Positions 24,511 to 33,365 of a DNA stretch of 41,062 nucleotides are shown in pieces (position 1 is the stretch's first letter; the number at the start of each line of letters is the position of its first letter). The notes beneath the pieces are model-generated. The model was not told the origin of the DNA. It ran no database searches and saw only the letters and a program-made list of their open reading frames with translations. This stretch comes from CAUUCF01 sp045580225 (lineage in GTDB: Bacteria; Pseudomonadota; Gammaproteobacteria; UBA9339). A program made the position numbers and the translations under genes. Location of the stretch: contig JAZNNJ010000026.1 in assembly GCA_045580225.1 (NCBI GenBank), positions 1 to 41,062 of the forward strand. The letters run 5' to 3'.

Positions 24511-27035
24511 AAAATGCCTTTACTTACTAATTCTAAAACATTATTACTTGTAGCATGTTTTTGTAAAAAAATAAGTTGATCGCGTTGCTTAATAAGAATT
24601 TCTTTAGAGATTCCTTGAGAAAAAATTAAGTTTTGTACTAGGTTGGCAGCTACATTAGGGTTAAATTTTTCAATTTGCAAAATGATGTTACTATACCAAG
24701 AATATGCTTCCTTATTGTGAAATCTAATTAAATTTTGGCTGCCAAACAAATTAATTAAAGAATATACGTTATTAGGATTGGTGAGTCTAAACATATTAGA
24801 AGTACTTACAATAGTCTTTATGCGACCTAAAACACAAGGATGATCTAAAATGGCATTTAAACTTAACCATTTATTGTAAATTTCTTGATTCTTGTTCCAA
24901 TCCAATTGATCCAATAACTCAATTATGCTAGGATAGTCGCTATTTACTAGACCATATAATGCACCATAGCAATCGGTTAAATTATCAGCATGTTTAACTC
25001 TTTCTATTGCTAATTCATAAGGTGGTAAATCAGAATTTAACCAAAATTGAAGTATTATATTCTTCATTTTTCGCTTTACAAAAGCTTCTTTATTAAATTG
25101 GTAAGGGACATTAACATTAAAATAGTTATATAATTTTGGCCACAAATCGATAAAATAATTGGCAATACTTAGTTTTACTAAACGTAAATTTTTGTATAAT
25201 TCCTCTAAAGTTAAAATTTCTTTAGTATCTAATAGAAGGGATTTTAAAGATGGAAAAATAAAATTTAAAGGGGATGATGATGCATCGTTTAATAATACCG
25301 AAAAAACTGAAATTAATAACTTTAGAAATTTATCCGGATTTTTGATTGTATTTTTTATCAATTCTTGAATAATTTGCCATTTGTTATAAGTAGATACTTG
25401 ATCTAATAACTTGTCTATTGAAACTTCAGACAATATATCCCACAATGAATTTTGCTTTAAAGAAATTTTCACTGGTGAAGAAAAATAACTCAATCCAGAA
25501 GACCAAATTAAATCTTCTTTATTCTTAAATTTTATTGACTTTTTTTTCGTATTTAAAAATATTTTTTCTTTAAATACTCTGTTAGTTGTTAAATTTATTG
25601 CAAAAAAATCTATAAAAATTTCAAAATTTTTTTTAGCTTTAGGATGCACCTGTGTTAAAACAAATCGTTGATCTAATGCAGTAATTTTGTGATTAATTTG
25701 TACTTCTACTAACCCTTTTTGACAAAACCAAGTTGTAAAAAAATTATTAAAATCTCTATTAGTTATTCTTGAAACGACATTGAAAAAATCATGTAAAGAT
25801 GCATATTTGCCATCAAATTTTTTAATAAATTCTTTTAAAATTTTTATAAAAACATTGCGCCCGAAATGATTAATTATAATACGGAAGATCTCACTGCTTT
25901 TTTCATAAACAGTACAGGTGTAAAAATTATCAATACTTTGATAACGTTTGGGTTGAATAGGGTGCGCTAAACTTCCACTATCTTCTACAAATTGGTGATT
26001 AATTAAATATTGTATCGATTCCAAACGACTATAATCATTTCCATATTGATCTTCCATAAATAATTGTTCTCTTAATGTTGTTAAACCCTCCTTTAAACCA
26101 ATTTGAAACCAATTTTGCAAAGTTACCCGATTACCAGTCCAATTATGAAAATATTCATGGGCTACTGTGCTTGCCACCCTGCGATAATCATCATCAGTCG
26201 CTATACTAGGGTCAAGTAAAAGAACTTTACTATTAAAAATATTAAGTCCTTTATTTTCCATAGCTCCAAAATTAAAATCATCAATTGCAGCAATTTGGTA
26301 CAATTTTAAATCGTAAAATAAACCAAAAACTTCTTCATCCCAACGCATTGCTTGTTTTAAGAAATAAAGAGCAGTTTTGCATGATTCTATCTTGTTTTGA
26401 GCAGCATATATTTTAAGGATAATTTCTTCTCCTTTACTATTACAATACACATCAGTCAAAGTTGATAATTTTCCAGCTATTAATGCAAACAGATAGACCG
26501 ATTTAGGGTAGGGATCTTCCCACCATACATGCTGTCTATTTTCACTAGCATAATGTTTTTTCAAGTTTCCATTAGATGCTATTACAGTAAATTCACAAGG
26601 AGCGTGAATTAAAACATTAAATTTACTCAATACATCAGGGCGATCTAAATGGTAAGTTATTGTTCTAAAACCATGGGGTTCATTTTGAGTACAATATATA
26701 CCGTTACTTAAATATAATCCCAATCCCGTTAAATTATTTTTAGGACAAATACTAACTTTTATTTTTAAAATAAAAACTGCTGGAGGTTTTAAGATTATTA
26801 ATTTTTTTTCTTCCAAACGATATTTAGCAGGACAATCATTAATTAAAACCTCTAATAATTCTAAATTTTCGCCATCCAACACTAAGTCAGTGATCTTATC
26901 GATATTTCTTGAAACCTTTAGAGAACTTTTAACGATAGTACATTCAGGATATAAATCGAACTCTAAAAACGTTTCTGGAATTAAATAATCTGGAACACAG
27001 TAATCTTTTAAATAAGTATATTTAGTTTTTTTCAT
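24507..27035 (-). CDS. pepN: Aminopeptidase N (M1 family)
   Basis: PepN is a cytoplasmic zinc metallo-aminopeptidase that degrades peptides. Its zinc site is HEYFH at residues 293-297 with the third ligand Glu316 (IGLKEGLT), preceded by the GAMENKGLNIFN substrate-binding motif. Starting at the ATG at 27035 (MKKTKYTYLKDYCVPDY) it has 842 residues, near the 870 of E. coli. This start follows a TGGAAT site and is preferred over the ATG five codons upstream. It overlaps the end of dnaQ by 14 bases. An amino-acid-scavenging lifestyle would fit with the permeases elsewhere in the window. Confidence 0.94.
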   Translation of the reverse strand: MKKTKYTYLKDYCVPDYLIPETFLEFDLYPECTIVKSSLKVSRNIDKITDLVLDGENLELLEVLINDCPAKYRLEEKKLIILKPPAVFILKIKVSICPKNNLTGLGLYLSNGIYCTQNEPHGFRTITYHLDRPDVLSKFNVLIHAPCEFTVIASNGNLKKHYASENRQHVWWEDPYPKSVYLFALIAGKLSTLTDVYCNSKGEEIILKIYAAQNKIESCKTALYFLKQAMRWDEEVFGLFYDLKLYQIAAIDDFNFGAMENKGLNIFNSKVLLLDPSIATDDDYRRVASTVAHEYFHNWTGNRVTLQNWFQIGLKEGLTTLREQLFMEDQYGNDYSRLESIQYLINHQFVEDSGSLAHPIQPKRYQSIDNFYTCTVYEKSSEIFRIIINHFGRNVFIKILKEFIKKFDGKYASLHDFFNVVSRITNRDFNNFFTTWFCQKGLVEVQINHKITALDQRFVLTQVHPKAKKNFEIFIDFFAINLTTNRVFKEKIFLNTKKKSIKFKNKEDLIWSSGLSYFSSPVKISLKQNSLWDILSEVSIDKLLDQVSTYNKWQIIQELIKNTIKNPDKFLKLLISVFSVLLNDASSSPLNFIFPSLKSLLLDTKEILTLEELYKNLRLVKLSIANYFIDLWPKLYNYFNVNVPYQFNKEAFVKRKMKNIILQFWLNSDLPPYELAIERVKHADNLTDCYGALYGLVNSDYPSIIELLDQLDWNKNQEIYNKWLSLNAILDHPCVLGRIKTIVSTSNMFRLTNPNNVYSLINLFGSQNLIRFHNKEAYSWYSNIILQIEKFNPNVAANLVQNLIFSQGISKEILIKQRDQLIFLQKHATSNNVLELVSKGIL

Positions 27036-27717
27036 TATTCCACAATGCATTAGTTAAAACTTGTTTTATAAATACCTGATGTTGCTCATTTTCCTGTTCA
27101 GAAGCATATATAATAGGAGTATGTGTAATTTCTTTCGATTTTTTACTACTATTAAATACTAATTTATCGTAGATAATCTCCTCAGTAATCTTTAATTGTC
27201 CTCCAGTCATTGCCAAATACATTTTGGCCAATAATTCTGCGTCAACTAAAGCTCCGTGTCCTTTTTCTCTAGCAGATAAATCAATATTAAAACGTTTACA
27301 TAAAGCATCCAAAGTATTGCGTTGACCAGGAAACTTTTCTCTAGCCAGCATTAAAGTATCAGTTATTTTTGCGTGATCCTCTATTTTTTTTAAATATCCG
27401 GCCCTATTTAATTCAAAATTTATAAACCCTACATCAAATTTGGCATTATGAATAATTAATTCACTATCATTAATAAATTCAATAAGTTCTGGTATAATAG
27501 TAACAAATAAAGGTTTATCAACTAAAAATTCATCAGTTAAATGATGAACAGCTTTAGCATCATCACTGACTGATCGTTCTGGATTAATATAACGATGCAA
27601 TATTTTTCCAGTGAATTTACGATCAATGAATTCTACCAGACCAATTTCAATTAATCGGTCTCCTTCTTCATAGGATAATCCAGTAGTTTCAGTATCCAAT
27701 GCAATTTGTCTTACCAT
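27022..27717 (-). CDS. dnaQ: DNA polymerase III epsilon subunit (proofreading exonuclease)
   Basis: DnaQ is the 3'-5' exonuclease that proofreads for the replicative polymerase. The DEDDh residues are visible in ALDTETTGLSYEEGDRLIEIG near the N terminus, HNAKFDVGFINFEL, and KGHGALVDAELLAKMY. The length of 231 residues matches the family (243 in E. coli), with a variable C terminus that would bind the alpha subunit. It lies next to rnhA, a very common gammaproteobacterial pairing, but in tandem rather than divergent here. Its intact exonuclease contrasts with the degenerate one in polA. Confidence 0.94.
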   Translation of the reverse strand: MVRQIALDTETTGLSYEEGDRLIEIGLVEFIDRKFTGKILHRYINPERSVSDDAKAVHHLTDEFLVDKPLFVTIIPELIEFINDSELIIHNAKFDVGFINFELNRAGYLKKIEDHAKITDTLMLAREKFPGQRNTLDALCKRFNIDLSAREKGHGALVDAELLAKMYLAMTGGQLKITEEIIYDKLVFNSSKKSKEITHTPIIYASEQENEQHQVFIKQVLTNALWNNEKN

Positions 27718-27726
27718 TTTTCATTA

Positions 27727-28173
27727 TTATTGATGTTCATTAATAGCTCTATTTGCTAGCTGATCAGCCAATTCATTTTCCGGATGACCAGCATGACCTT
27801 TAACCCATTTACAGGTTATTTGATGAGCTTGCAATAAATTATCTAACTTTTTCCAAAGTTCTACATTTTTAATTGCCTGCTTATTATTGTTTTTCCAATT
27901 ATTATTTTTCCAACTATTTAACCATAAAGTAATGCCATTTTTTACATACTGAGAATCAGTAGTCAAAATAACTTTACAAGAACGTTTTAAAATATTCAAT
28001 GCTTCAATGACGGCTGTTAACTCCATTTGATTATTAGTAGTAGATAATTGATAACCAAATAAATGTTTTTCGAAATTCTTATAGCGCAAAACAGCTCCCC
28101 ATCCGCCTATGCCAGGATTACCTTTACAAGCGCCATCAGTATAAATATAAACCTCTTCGTTATTATTGTTCAT
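27727..28173 (-). CDS. rnhA: Ribonuclease HI
   Basis: RNase HI cleaves RNA in RNA-DNA hybrids such as primers and R-loops. Catalytic acidic residues can be assigned: Asp in YTDGACKGNPG, Glu in NQMELTAVIEAL, Asp in TTDSQYVKNGI, and the His/Asp region WVKGHAGHPENELADQLA. It is 148 residues, close to the 155 of E. coli, with the basic handle region (SWKNNNWKNNNKQAIKN). The start overlaps the cysS end by 11 bases and dnaQ follows after nine bases, so it is translated as part of a tight operon. Confidence 0.95.
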   Translation of the reverse strand: MNNNNEEVYIYTDGACKGNPGIGGWGAVLRYKNFEKHLFGYQLSTTNNQMELTAVIEALNILKRSCKVILTTDSQYVKNGITLWLNSWKNNNWKNNNKQAIKNVELWKKLDNLLQAHQITCKWVKGHAGHPENELADQLANRAINEHQ

Positions 28174-29587
28174 GATTTTGTTTCTTGAATAAATACCACT
28201 CTGTATTATTAGCGTCCAAATCTTCTAAAATGACACCTTGCTGATTTAACTCACTCCTAATTCGATCTGCCGTATTCCAATCTTTAATTTTTTTAGCTTC
28301 CAAACGTTTTTTTATTAATATTTTCACTTGTTGTTGGTCTACTCCAGATTTTAAAAAACTATCTACTTGCATAGAAAAAATACCTAATTGTTTACCTAAA
28401 AAATATAATAAATTTTGATAAAAAATTATCATATTTTTCTGTTTATTTTTCTTTGCTTGGTTGATTTCGTGCACTATTTCAAATAAAATCGATAAACATA
28501 TTGGAGTATTTAAATTATTTTTTAAACTTTCAACAAATTTATAATAGATACAATGATTTTTAATTTGCTCAATATTTATAATATTATTCTCTTCAGATGT
28601 TGGATTAAAACCTTTTAGAGCTAAATATAAACTTCTTAAGCTGTTTTCTGCCATTATCATACTTTCAAAAGTAAAATTAATAGGATTTTGGTACTGGCTA
28701 GTTAAGTAAAAATAACGTATAGTTTCTCCGGAAAATTTTTTTAATAAGTCGCGTAAAGTAAAAAAATTACCTAAAGACTTGGACATTTTTTCCTGTTTAT
28801 ATTGCACAAAACCAACATGCATCCAATAATTTGCCAAAAGCTTATCTGTTACTGCTTGAGATTGAGCCAACTCATTTTGATGATGCGGAAAAAGTAAATC
28901 CATACCACCACCATGCAAATCAAATTGATCACCTAAATATTTCCTAGACATAGCTGAACACTCAATATGCCAACCAGGTCTTCCCAATCCCCATGGAGAA
29001 TCCCAAGCAGGCTCACCTGGCTTACTGTTTTTCCATAAAGTAAAATCTAAAGGACATTCCTTATTTTTCTCATTGTCAATACGTACTCCATCTAATAAAC
29101 AATCAATACTTTGATGAGCTAAAAAACCATAAAATTGAAATTTTTTAACACGATAATAAACATTGCCATTGTCTACATACGCATAATCCTTATCTATTAA
29201 GTCTTTTATAAAATCAATAATGTTACCGATGTGTTCACTTGCCTTAGGAATAACTGTCGGTCTAATAATATTTAAAGAATCTTCGTCTTCTAACATAGCT
29301 TGATAAAATTTATCAGCAACTTCATAATATGGCACAGATTGTTGATTAGCCTTATTAATAATTTTATCATCTATATCTGTAACATTACGTATGTAATTAA
29401 CCTCGTATCCTAAAAGTTTAAACAAACGATATAATAGATCAAATACAACAAAAATTCTGCCATGTCCTAAATGACAATAATCGTAAACAGTTACCCCGCA
29501 TACATAAAAATTTATCTTATTATCGTTAATAGGACGAAATTCTTCTACCCGCTTAGTTAGCGAATTATAAAGTTTAATAGACGACAT
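28163..29587 (-). CDS. cysS: Cysteinyl-tRNA synthetase
   Basis: CysRS charges tRNA-Cys. The protein begins MSSIKLYNSLTKRVEEF and has the zinc ligand and HIGH-like region FYVCGVTVYDYCHLGHGR, the ECSAMSRKYLG and LFPHHQNELAQS blocks, and the KMSKS signature in QEKMSKSLGNF. The C-terminal anticodon-binding part ends WYLFKKQ. From the ATG at 29587 it is 474 residues, near the usual 460. A TTG three codons upstream is a weaker alternative; neither has a good ribosome binding site. It leads the run cysS-rnhA-dnaQ-pepN-lpxH and lies 68 bases after the permease gene. Confidence 0.95.
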   Translation of the reverse strand: MSSIKLYNSLTKRVEEFRPINDNKINFYVCGVTVYDYCHLGHGRIFVVFDLLYRLFKLLGYEVNYIRNVTDIDDKIINKANQQSVPYYEVADKFYQAMLEDEDSLNIIRPTVIPKASEHIGNIIDFIKDLIDKDYAYVDNGNVYYRVKKFQFYGFLAHQSIDCLLDGVRIDNEKNKECPLDFTLWKNSKPGEPAWDSPWGLGRPGWHIECSAMSRKYLGDQFDLHGGGMDLLFPHHQNELAQSQAVTDKLLANYWMHVGFVQYKQEKMSKSLGNFFTLRDLLKKFSGETIRYFYLTSQYQNPINFTFESMIMAENSLRSLYLALKGFNPTSEENNIINIEQIKNHCIYYKFVESLKNNLNTPICLSILFEIVHEINQAKKNKQKNMIIFYQNLLYFLGKQLGIFSMQVDSFLKSGVDQQQVKILIKKRLEAKKIKDWNTADRIRSELNQQGVILEDLDANNTEWYLFKKQNHEQ

Positions 29588-29655
29588 AGAGTACAAAAAA
29601 AATTAACCAACTCCATTGTAGCAAGCTTTTATTGATATCACAAGGGATCTAAAGA

Positions 29656-30519
29656 TTAAACATCATTAAAATTCTTGCGGCAGCTAACCAAATAACATGA
29701 CGCCAAAATTACAATACTGCCCAATATAAAGTGAAAATTCGGTATATGATTCCATAACAACCAATCTAAAATCCCACTAAAAACAATACCAAAATATTGC
29801 AAAGGAGCAATTAATTTTATGGATACACATTTTATTCCACGGGTTAAAAATTCTTGATACAAAGTAGCCATGATTCCGGAAAAAATTAATAATAGTACAG
29901 TAGAAAAGGTAATTGCTTGCCAATTAAAAATTACCATCATTCCAGTTATAAAAAAAGTCAACCAAAAATGTATCCCCATTATAGTGTATACAGAATCACA
30001 TTTTGCTATTTCTGAAGCTGCTATTAACGAAATAGCAATAAATATTCCAGAAAATAATGAAAATAATGACATAATATTGAATCCAGAAACATTAGGATTT
30101 AGTACAATCAAAATGCCAACAAATCCCAAAATAATGCTTGACCATCCTTGTAAGCTAGTATGATAACGATAAAATATATAACCAATTATCGGAATGAATA
30201 TTGTATAGCTCAAATTTAAAGTATTAGCATTTGCTAAAGGCACAAATTTTAACGAATAATACAAACAAATCATTGAGAAAACAGTAGAAAAACTGCGTAC
30301 TAAATATTTTGTAAAATGAGCAGTACTCAACTTGATGACATTATTATGGTTAATTTTTTTATGAATTAAAACAACAGTAACCCACGCAGTACTTACTAAA
30401 AATCGAAAAAATACTACCATTATTCCATTAACTCGGTTATCCAAAAGCTTCATTCCCAAAGTCATTAGACTATAAGAAAAAGCAGCAAAAATACCATACA
30501 AAATGCCTCGATAAACCAT
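29656..30519 (-). CDS. EamA/DMT-family permease
   Basis: This inner-membrane transporter of the drug/metabolite superfamily is built from two five-helix EamA repeats, about ten transmembrane segments in all. The first repeat starts GILYGIFAAFSYSLMTLGMKLL, and the second contains FSGIMATLYQEFLTRGIKCV and APLQYFGIVFSGILDWLLW. The chosen ATG at 30519 (MVYRGILYG) gives 287 residues; an upstream GTG at 30576 would add 19 residues but lacks a binding site. Relatives include S-adenosylmethionine and amino-acid-metabolite carriers of intracellular bacteria. The substrate cannot be told from sequence. Confidence 0.85.
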   Translation of the reverse strand: MVYRGILYGIFAAFSYSLMTLGMKLLDNRVNGIMVVFFRFLVSTAWVTVVLIHKKINHNNVIKLSTAHFTKYLVRSFSTVFSMICLYYSLKFVPLANANTLNLSYTIFIPIIGYIFYRYHTSLQGWSSIILGFVGILIVLNPNVSGFNIMSLFSLFSGIFIAISLIAASEIAKCDSVYTIMGIHFWLTFFITGMMVIFNWQAITFSTVLLLIFSGIMATLYQEFLTRGIKCVSIKLIAPLQYFGIVFSGILDWLLWNHIPNFHFILGSIVILASCYLVSCRKNFNDV

Positions 30520-30742
30520 ATTAATTAACCATTCTATATACTTTTTAACGCAAAGTAATATACATATAAATATCACAAATTACTAGCTAATTCAGTGTGT
30601 TTTATATTACCAAAAAATTATTTATTTTTTACTGCTATATCTATACTACATTAAAAATAAATATAAATTTTGTAGATTAAGAAACACAGATAATTCTAAA
30701 TTAATTTAAATCCTATAAATCACCAAATTTATTTTTAATATG
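30520..30742. other. AT-rich divergent intergenic region
   Basis: The gap between the permease (- strand) and rppH (+ strand) is about 316 bases. This left part shows many A/T runs and no credible gene; the right part holds the inverted repeat and rppH promoter listed separately. Confidence 0.5.
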
Positions 30743-30770
30743 TGATTTCAAAATTTGATTTTTGAAATCA
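30743..30770. promoter_or_regulatory. Perfect 11-base inverted repeat upstream of the rppH promoter
   Basis: Arms TGATTTCAAAA (30743-30753) and TTTTGAAATCA (30760-30770) are perfect complements around six bases. The repeat ends seven bases before the -35 box of the rppH promoter, between divergent genes. It therefore terminates neither gene, and its position suits an operator. Confidence 0.4.
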
Positions 30771-30777
30771 TTATTTC

Positions 30778-30806
30778 TTGAAAAAAGCAAAATATCTGGT
30801 TATCAT
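30778..30806 (+). promoter_or_regulatory. Sigma-70 promoter for rppH-lgt-accD
   Basis: TTGAAA (30778-30783), 17 bases, TATCAT (30801-30806): four of six and five of six consensus bases at optimal spacing. Transcription would begin around 30813, some 23 bases before the rppH ATG. Confidence 0.6.
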
Positions 30807-30835
30807 AGCAATCAATTTTAGATTTGGTGTAGCCC

Positions 30836-31309
30836 ATGTTAGATAAAGATGGTTATCGTTTAAACGTGGGGATGGTGATATGTAATCGGGAAGGCAAGGT
30901 CTTTTGGGGAAAACGACATCGTTCTTCTGGTTGGCAATTTCCGCAAGGTGGTTTGCAAGATTATGAAACATTGCAAGAAGCAATGTTTCGTGAACTAGAA
31001 GAAGAGGTAGGACTAAAGAAAACAGATGTAGAGATTTTAGGAAGGAGTAAAAATTGGGTACGATATCTTTTGCCTGAACATTTAAGAAGAAAAAATCAAC
31101 ATCCTTTTTGTATAGGACAAAAACAACATTGGTTTTTATTGCGATTAAAAACTAGTGATGATGCGATTAATTTGCGTAGAGAAATTCATAGGGAATTTGA
31201 TACTTGGAAATGGGTAGATTATTGGTATCCTCTGAAAGAAGTTATTTACTTTAAAAAAACTGTATACGCTAAGATTTTGCGAGAATTGGAAAAAAATATC
31301 GTATGTTAG
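30836..31309 (+). CDS. rppH: RNA pyrophosphohydrolase
   Basis: RppH removes pyrophosphate from mRNA 5' ends and so starts decay. The Nudix box is complete: GGLQDYETLQEAMFRELEEEVGL fits GX5EX7REUXEEXGU. The family start DGYRLNVGMVICNREGKVFW and the FPQGG segment are conserved. The length of 157 residues is typical (E. coli 176). The ATG at 30836 is the first in frame and matches the family start. lgt begins inside its last codons, a seven-base overlap. Confidence 0.95.
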   Translation: MLDKDGYRLNVGMVICNREGKVFWGKRHRSSGWQFPQGGLQDYETLQEAMFRELEEEVGLKKTDVEILGRSKNWVRYLLPEHLRRKNQHPFCIGQKQHWFLLRLKTSDDAINLRREIHREFDTWKWVDYWYPLKEVIYFKKTVYAKILRELEKNIVC

Positions 31310-32076
31310 TTTATCCGAATATTAATCCTGTTGCTTTACACCTTGGAAACTTTAAAATTTACTGGTACGGAATAATGTATTTGGTTAGTTTTTTACTAAT
31401 AGATTTTTTAGCAAAACATAGAATTAATAGTGTTACTAATAATAGCAATAATAAATTAACAATTAAAACAATTGAGAAAAGTTTGAATGCGGCGTTAATA
31501 GGCGTATTGTTGGGAGGACGATTAGGATATGTATTTTTTTATGGTAAAGGAGTTGCATTTTTCAAAATATGGGAAGGCGGAATGTCATTTCATGGTGGAT
31601 TAATAGGGGTAGTATTGTCTATAGCATTAGTATCACACGTTGAAAAGTATTCATTATTAGAGCTGCTTGATTTTTGGGCGCCTTTGGTACCGATAGGATT
31701 AGCTTTAGGTAGATTAGGAAACTTTATTAATGGAGAACTTTGGGGAAGAATTACCAACGTTAAATGGGGAATGATTTACCCCCATGTGGATCATTTTGCT
31801 CGCCATCCTTCTCAGATATATGAATTTCTAACAGAGGGATTAATGTTATTTTTGGTATTAAATTTTTTAAGATTTTTTTCTTTTACCAAAAAAAGGGGAG
31901 TATTAAGCGGAATATTTTTAATTGGCTATGGAATTAGTCGCCTAATTTGTGAATGTTTCAGGGAGCCTGATATACAAATTGGTTACATATATAATTGTTT
32001 TACCATGGGACAATTATTAACAATTCCATTATTATTAATTGGTATATGGATCTTAATGAGGCGAAATAATGAATAA
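31303..32076 (+). CDS. lgt: Prolipoprotein diacylglyceryl transferase
   Basis: Lgt transfers diacylglycerol from phosphatidylglycerol to the lipobox cysteine of prolipoproteins, in the inner membrane. About seven membrane segments are apparent. Family signatures are present: FKIYWYGIMYL near the N terminus, GGMSFHGGLIG, the Lgt signature GLALGRLGNFINGELWGR, HPSQIYEFLTEG, and the C-terminal REPD motif. It is 257 residues (E. coli 291). It overlaps rppH by seven bases and accD by eight, so the three are one translation-coupled operon. Confidence 0.96.
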   Translation: MLVYPNINPVALHLGNFKIYWYGIMYLVSFLLIDFLAKHRINSVTNNSNNKLTIKTIEKSLNAALIGVLLGGRLGYVFFYGKGVAFFKIWEGGMSFHGGLIGVVLSIALVSHVEKYSLLELLDFWAPLVPIGLALGRLGNFINGELWGRITNVKWGMIYPHVDHFARHPSQIYEFLTEGLMLFLVLNFLRFFSFTKKRGVLSGIFLIGYGISRLICECFREPDIQIGYIYNCFTMGQLLTIPLLLIGIWILMRRNNE

Positions 32077-32932
32077 TTGGTTACTGCAAAAAATTATTTC
32101 TAGTAAAATTTATACTAAATTAACAGAACGTAAAGAGATACCGGTAGGTATTTGGTTAAAATGTCAAGGTTGTCAAACTGCTTTATATCGTCCAGAACTA
32201 GAGAATAATTACTATGTTTGCCCTAAATGTAATTATCACTTTAGTTTAACTGCACGTAAAAGAATAAAAATGCTATTGGAAGAAGAAGGTCAAGAAGAAT
32301 TATTTGCGGATTTAGCTGCCAAAGATCAGTTAGAATTTAAAGATAACAAAACTTATAAAGATAGGTTAGCACACGCTCAAAAATCTACAGGTGAAAAGGA
32401 CGCTTTAATAGCGATAAAAGGTTGGATTAGTAATTTACCAGTGATAGGTACATTTTTTGACTTTAATTTTATTGGCGGTTCAATGGGTACCGTCGTAGGT
32501 GAAAAGTTTGTACGAGCTGTTGAAGCTTGTATTAAAGAACGCTTACCATTAATTAATGTGAGTACTAGCGGTGGAGCCAGAATGCAAGAGGGAGTTTTTT
32601 CGTTAATGCAAATGGCTAAAACCAGTGCAGCTTTAGGAAAATTAGCTAAAGCTAAATTGCCGTTTATTTCAATTTTGACTCATCCTACTACTGGAGGAGT
32701 ATCAGCTAGCCTAGCTATGCTAGGAGATGTAATTATAGCTGAACCTGGAGCGTTAATTGGTTTTGCTGGACCACGTATTATAGAACAGACGGTACATCAA
32801 CGGTTACCGGAAGGATTTCAAAAAAGTCGATTTTTATTTGAGCATGGCATGATCGATATGATTGTAAATCGAAATCATCTAAAAAATGTAATTGTAAATT
32901 TATTGAAAAAATTATTAAAAAAACCTGTTTAA
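32069..32932 (+). CDS. accD: Acetyl-CoA carboxylase carboxyltransferase beta subunit
   Basis: AccD with AccA transfers carboxyl from biotin to acetyl-CoA, giving malonyl-CoA for fatty acid synthesis. The zinc ribbon is Cys32, Cys35, Cys51 and Cys54. The crotonase-like core has INVSTSGGARMQEG, LTHPTTGGVSASLAMLGD and GFAGPRIIEQT. The length of 287 residues is close to E. coli (304). Its place directly behind lgt, overlapping by eight bases, differs from the common accD-folC order. Confidence 0.96.
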   Translation: MNNWLLQKIISSKIYTKLTERKEIPVGIWLKCQGCQTALYRPELENNYYVCPKCNYHFSLTARKRIKMLLEEEGQEELFADLAAKDQLEFKDNKTYKDRLAHAQKSTGEKDALIAIKGWISNLPVIGTFFDFNFIGGSMGTVVGEKFVRAVEACIKERLPLINVSTSGGARMQEGVFSLMQMAKTSAALGKLAKAKLPFISILTHPTTGGVSASLAMLGDVIIAEPGALIGFAGPRIIEQTVHQRLPEGFQKSRFLFEHGMIDMIVNRNHLKNVIVNLLKKLLKKPV

Positions 32933-32943
32933 CATCAAATAAG

Positions 32944-32961
32944 CGATAATGAACATTATCG
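32944..32961 (+). terminator. Weak hairpin after accD
   Basis: CGATAAT and ATTATCG form a seven-base-pair stem with a four-base loop, 11 bases past the accD stop. It is not followed by a real T run, so it may stabilise the 3' end rather than terminate. Confidence 0.3.
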
Positions 32962-33102
32962 GGATTAAAATAATGCGGAAAACCACTTCACTGTTATTTT
33001 TATTCCTCGTTCTTACATGAATAATTTTTTTCTGGCACATTTTATAAAATTATGTAATACTGCAAAAGTATGTTTGTTGTTTTAATATGAGGTAAAAAAG
33101 TC

Positions 33103-33342
33103 ATGACGTTTAAATGTTGCCAAAAAAAATGTTGTAAAATTATTTCGTTACTGTTTATTTTATTTGCTTTAATTATTGGAATTCTAGCTAATATAAATGA
33201 CAATAAAAATATTAACCAAAAAATTGTTACTTCGGTAATACTGTTCTTTGACGCCATGATTCCTATTTTGGGTTCAGCTGCTTTAATTAAATTTCTACTT
33301 AATCCATGCAATAATAAAGATGATTGTAAAAATAAAGAATAA
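33103..33342 (+). CDS. Small cysteine-rich two-helix membrane protein
   Basis: This 79-residue protein has no recognised family. It starts MTFKCCQKKCCK, a basic segment with four cysteines. Two hydrophobic segments follow, at about 13-30 (IISLLFILFALIIGILA) and 43-66 (TSVILFFDAMIPILGSAALIK), and the tail is PCNNKDDCKNKE with two more cysteines. With the N terminus basic, both ends would face the cytoplasm by the positive-inside rule. GAGG (33089-33092) sits ten bases before the ATG. It lies alone between accD and a permease. Size and topology recall bacteriocin immunity proteins, and the CC pairs could bind metal or be lipid-modified; neither is shown. Confidence 0.65.
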   Translation: MTFKCCQKKCCKIISLLFILFALIIGILANINDNKNINQKIVTSVILFFDAMIPILGSAALIKFLLNPCNNKDDCKNKE

Positions 33343-33365
33343 AAACAGAAAAAAAATAATTTGCT

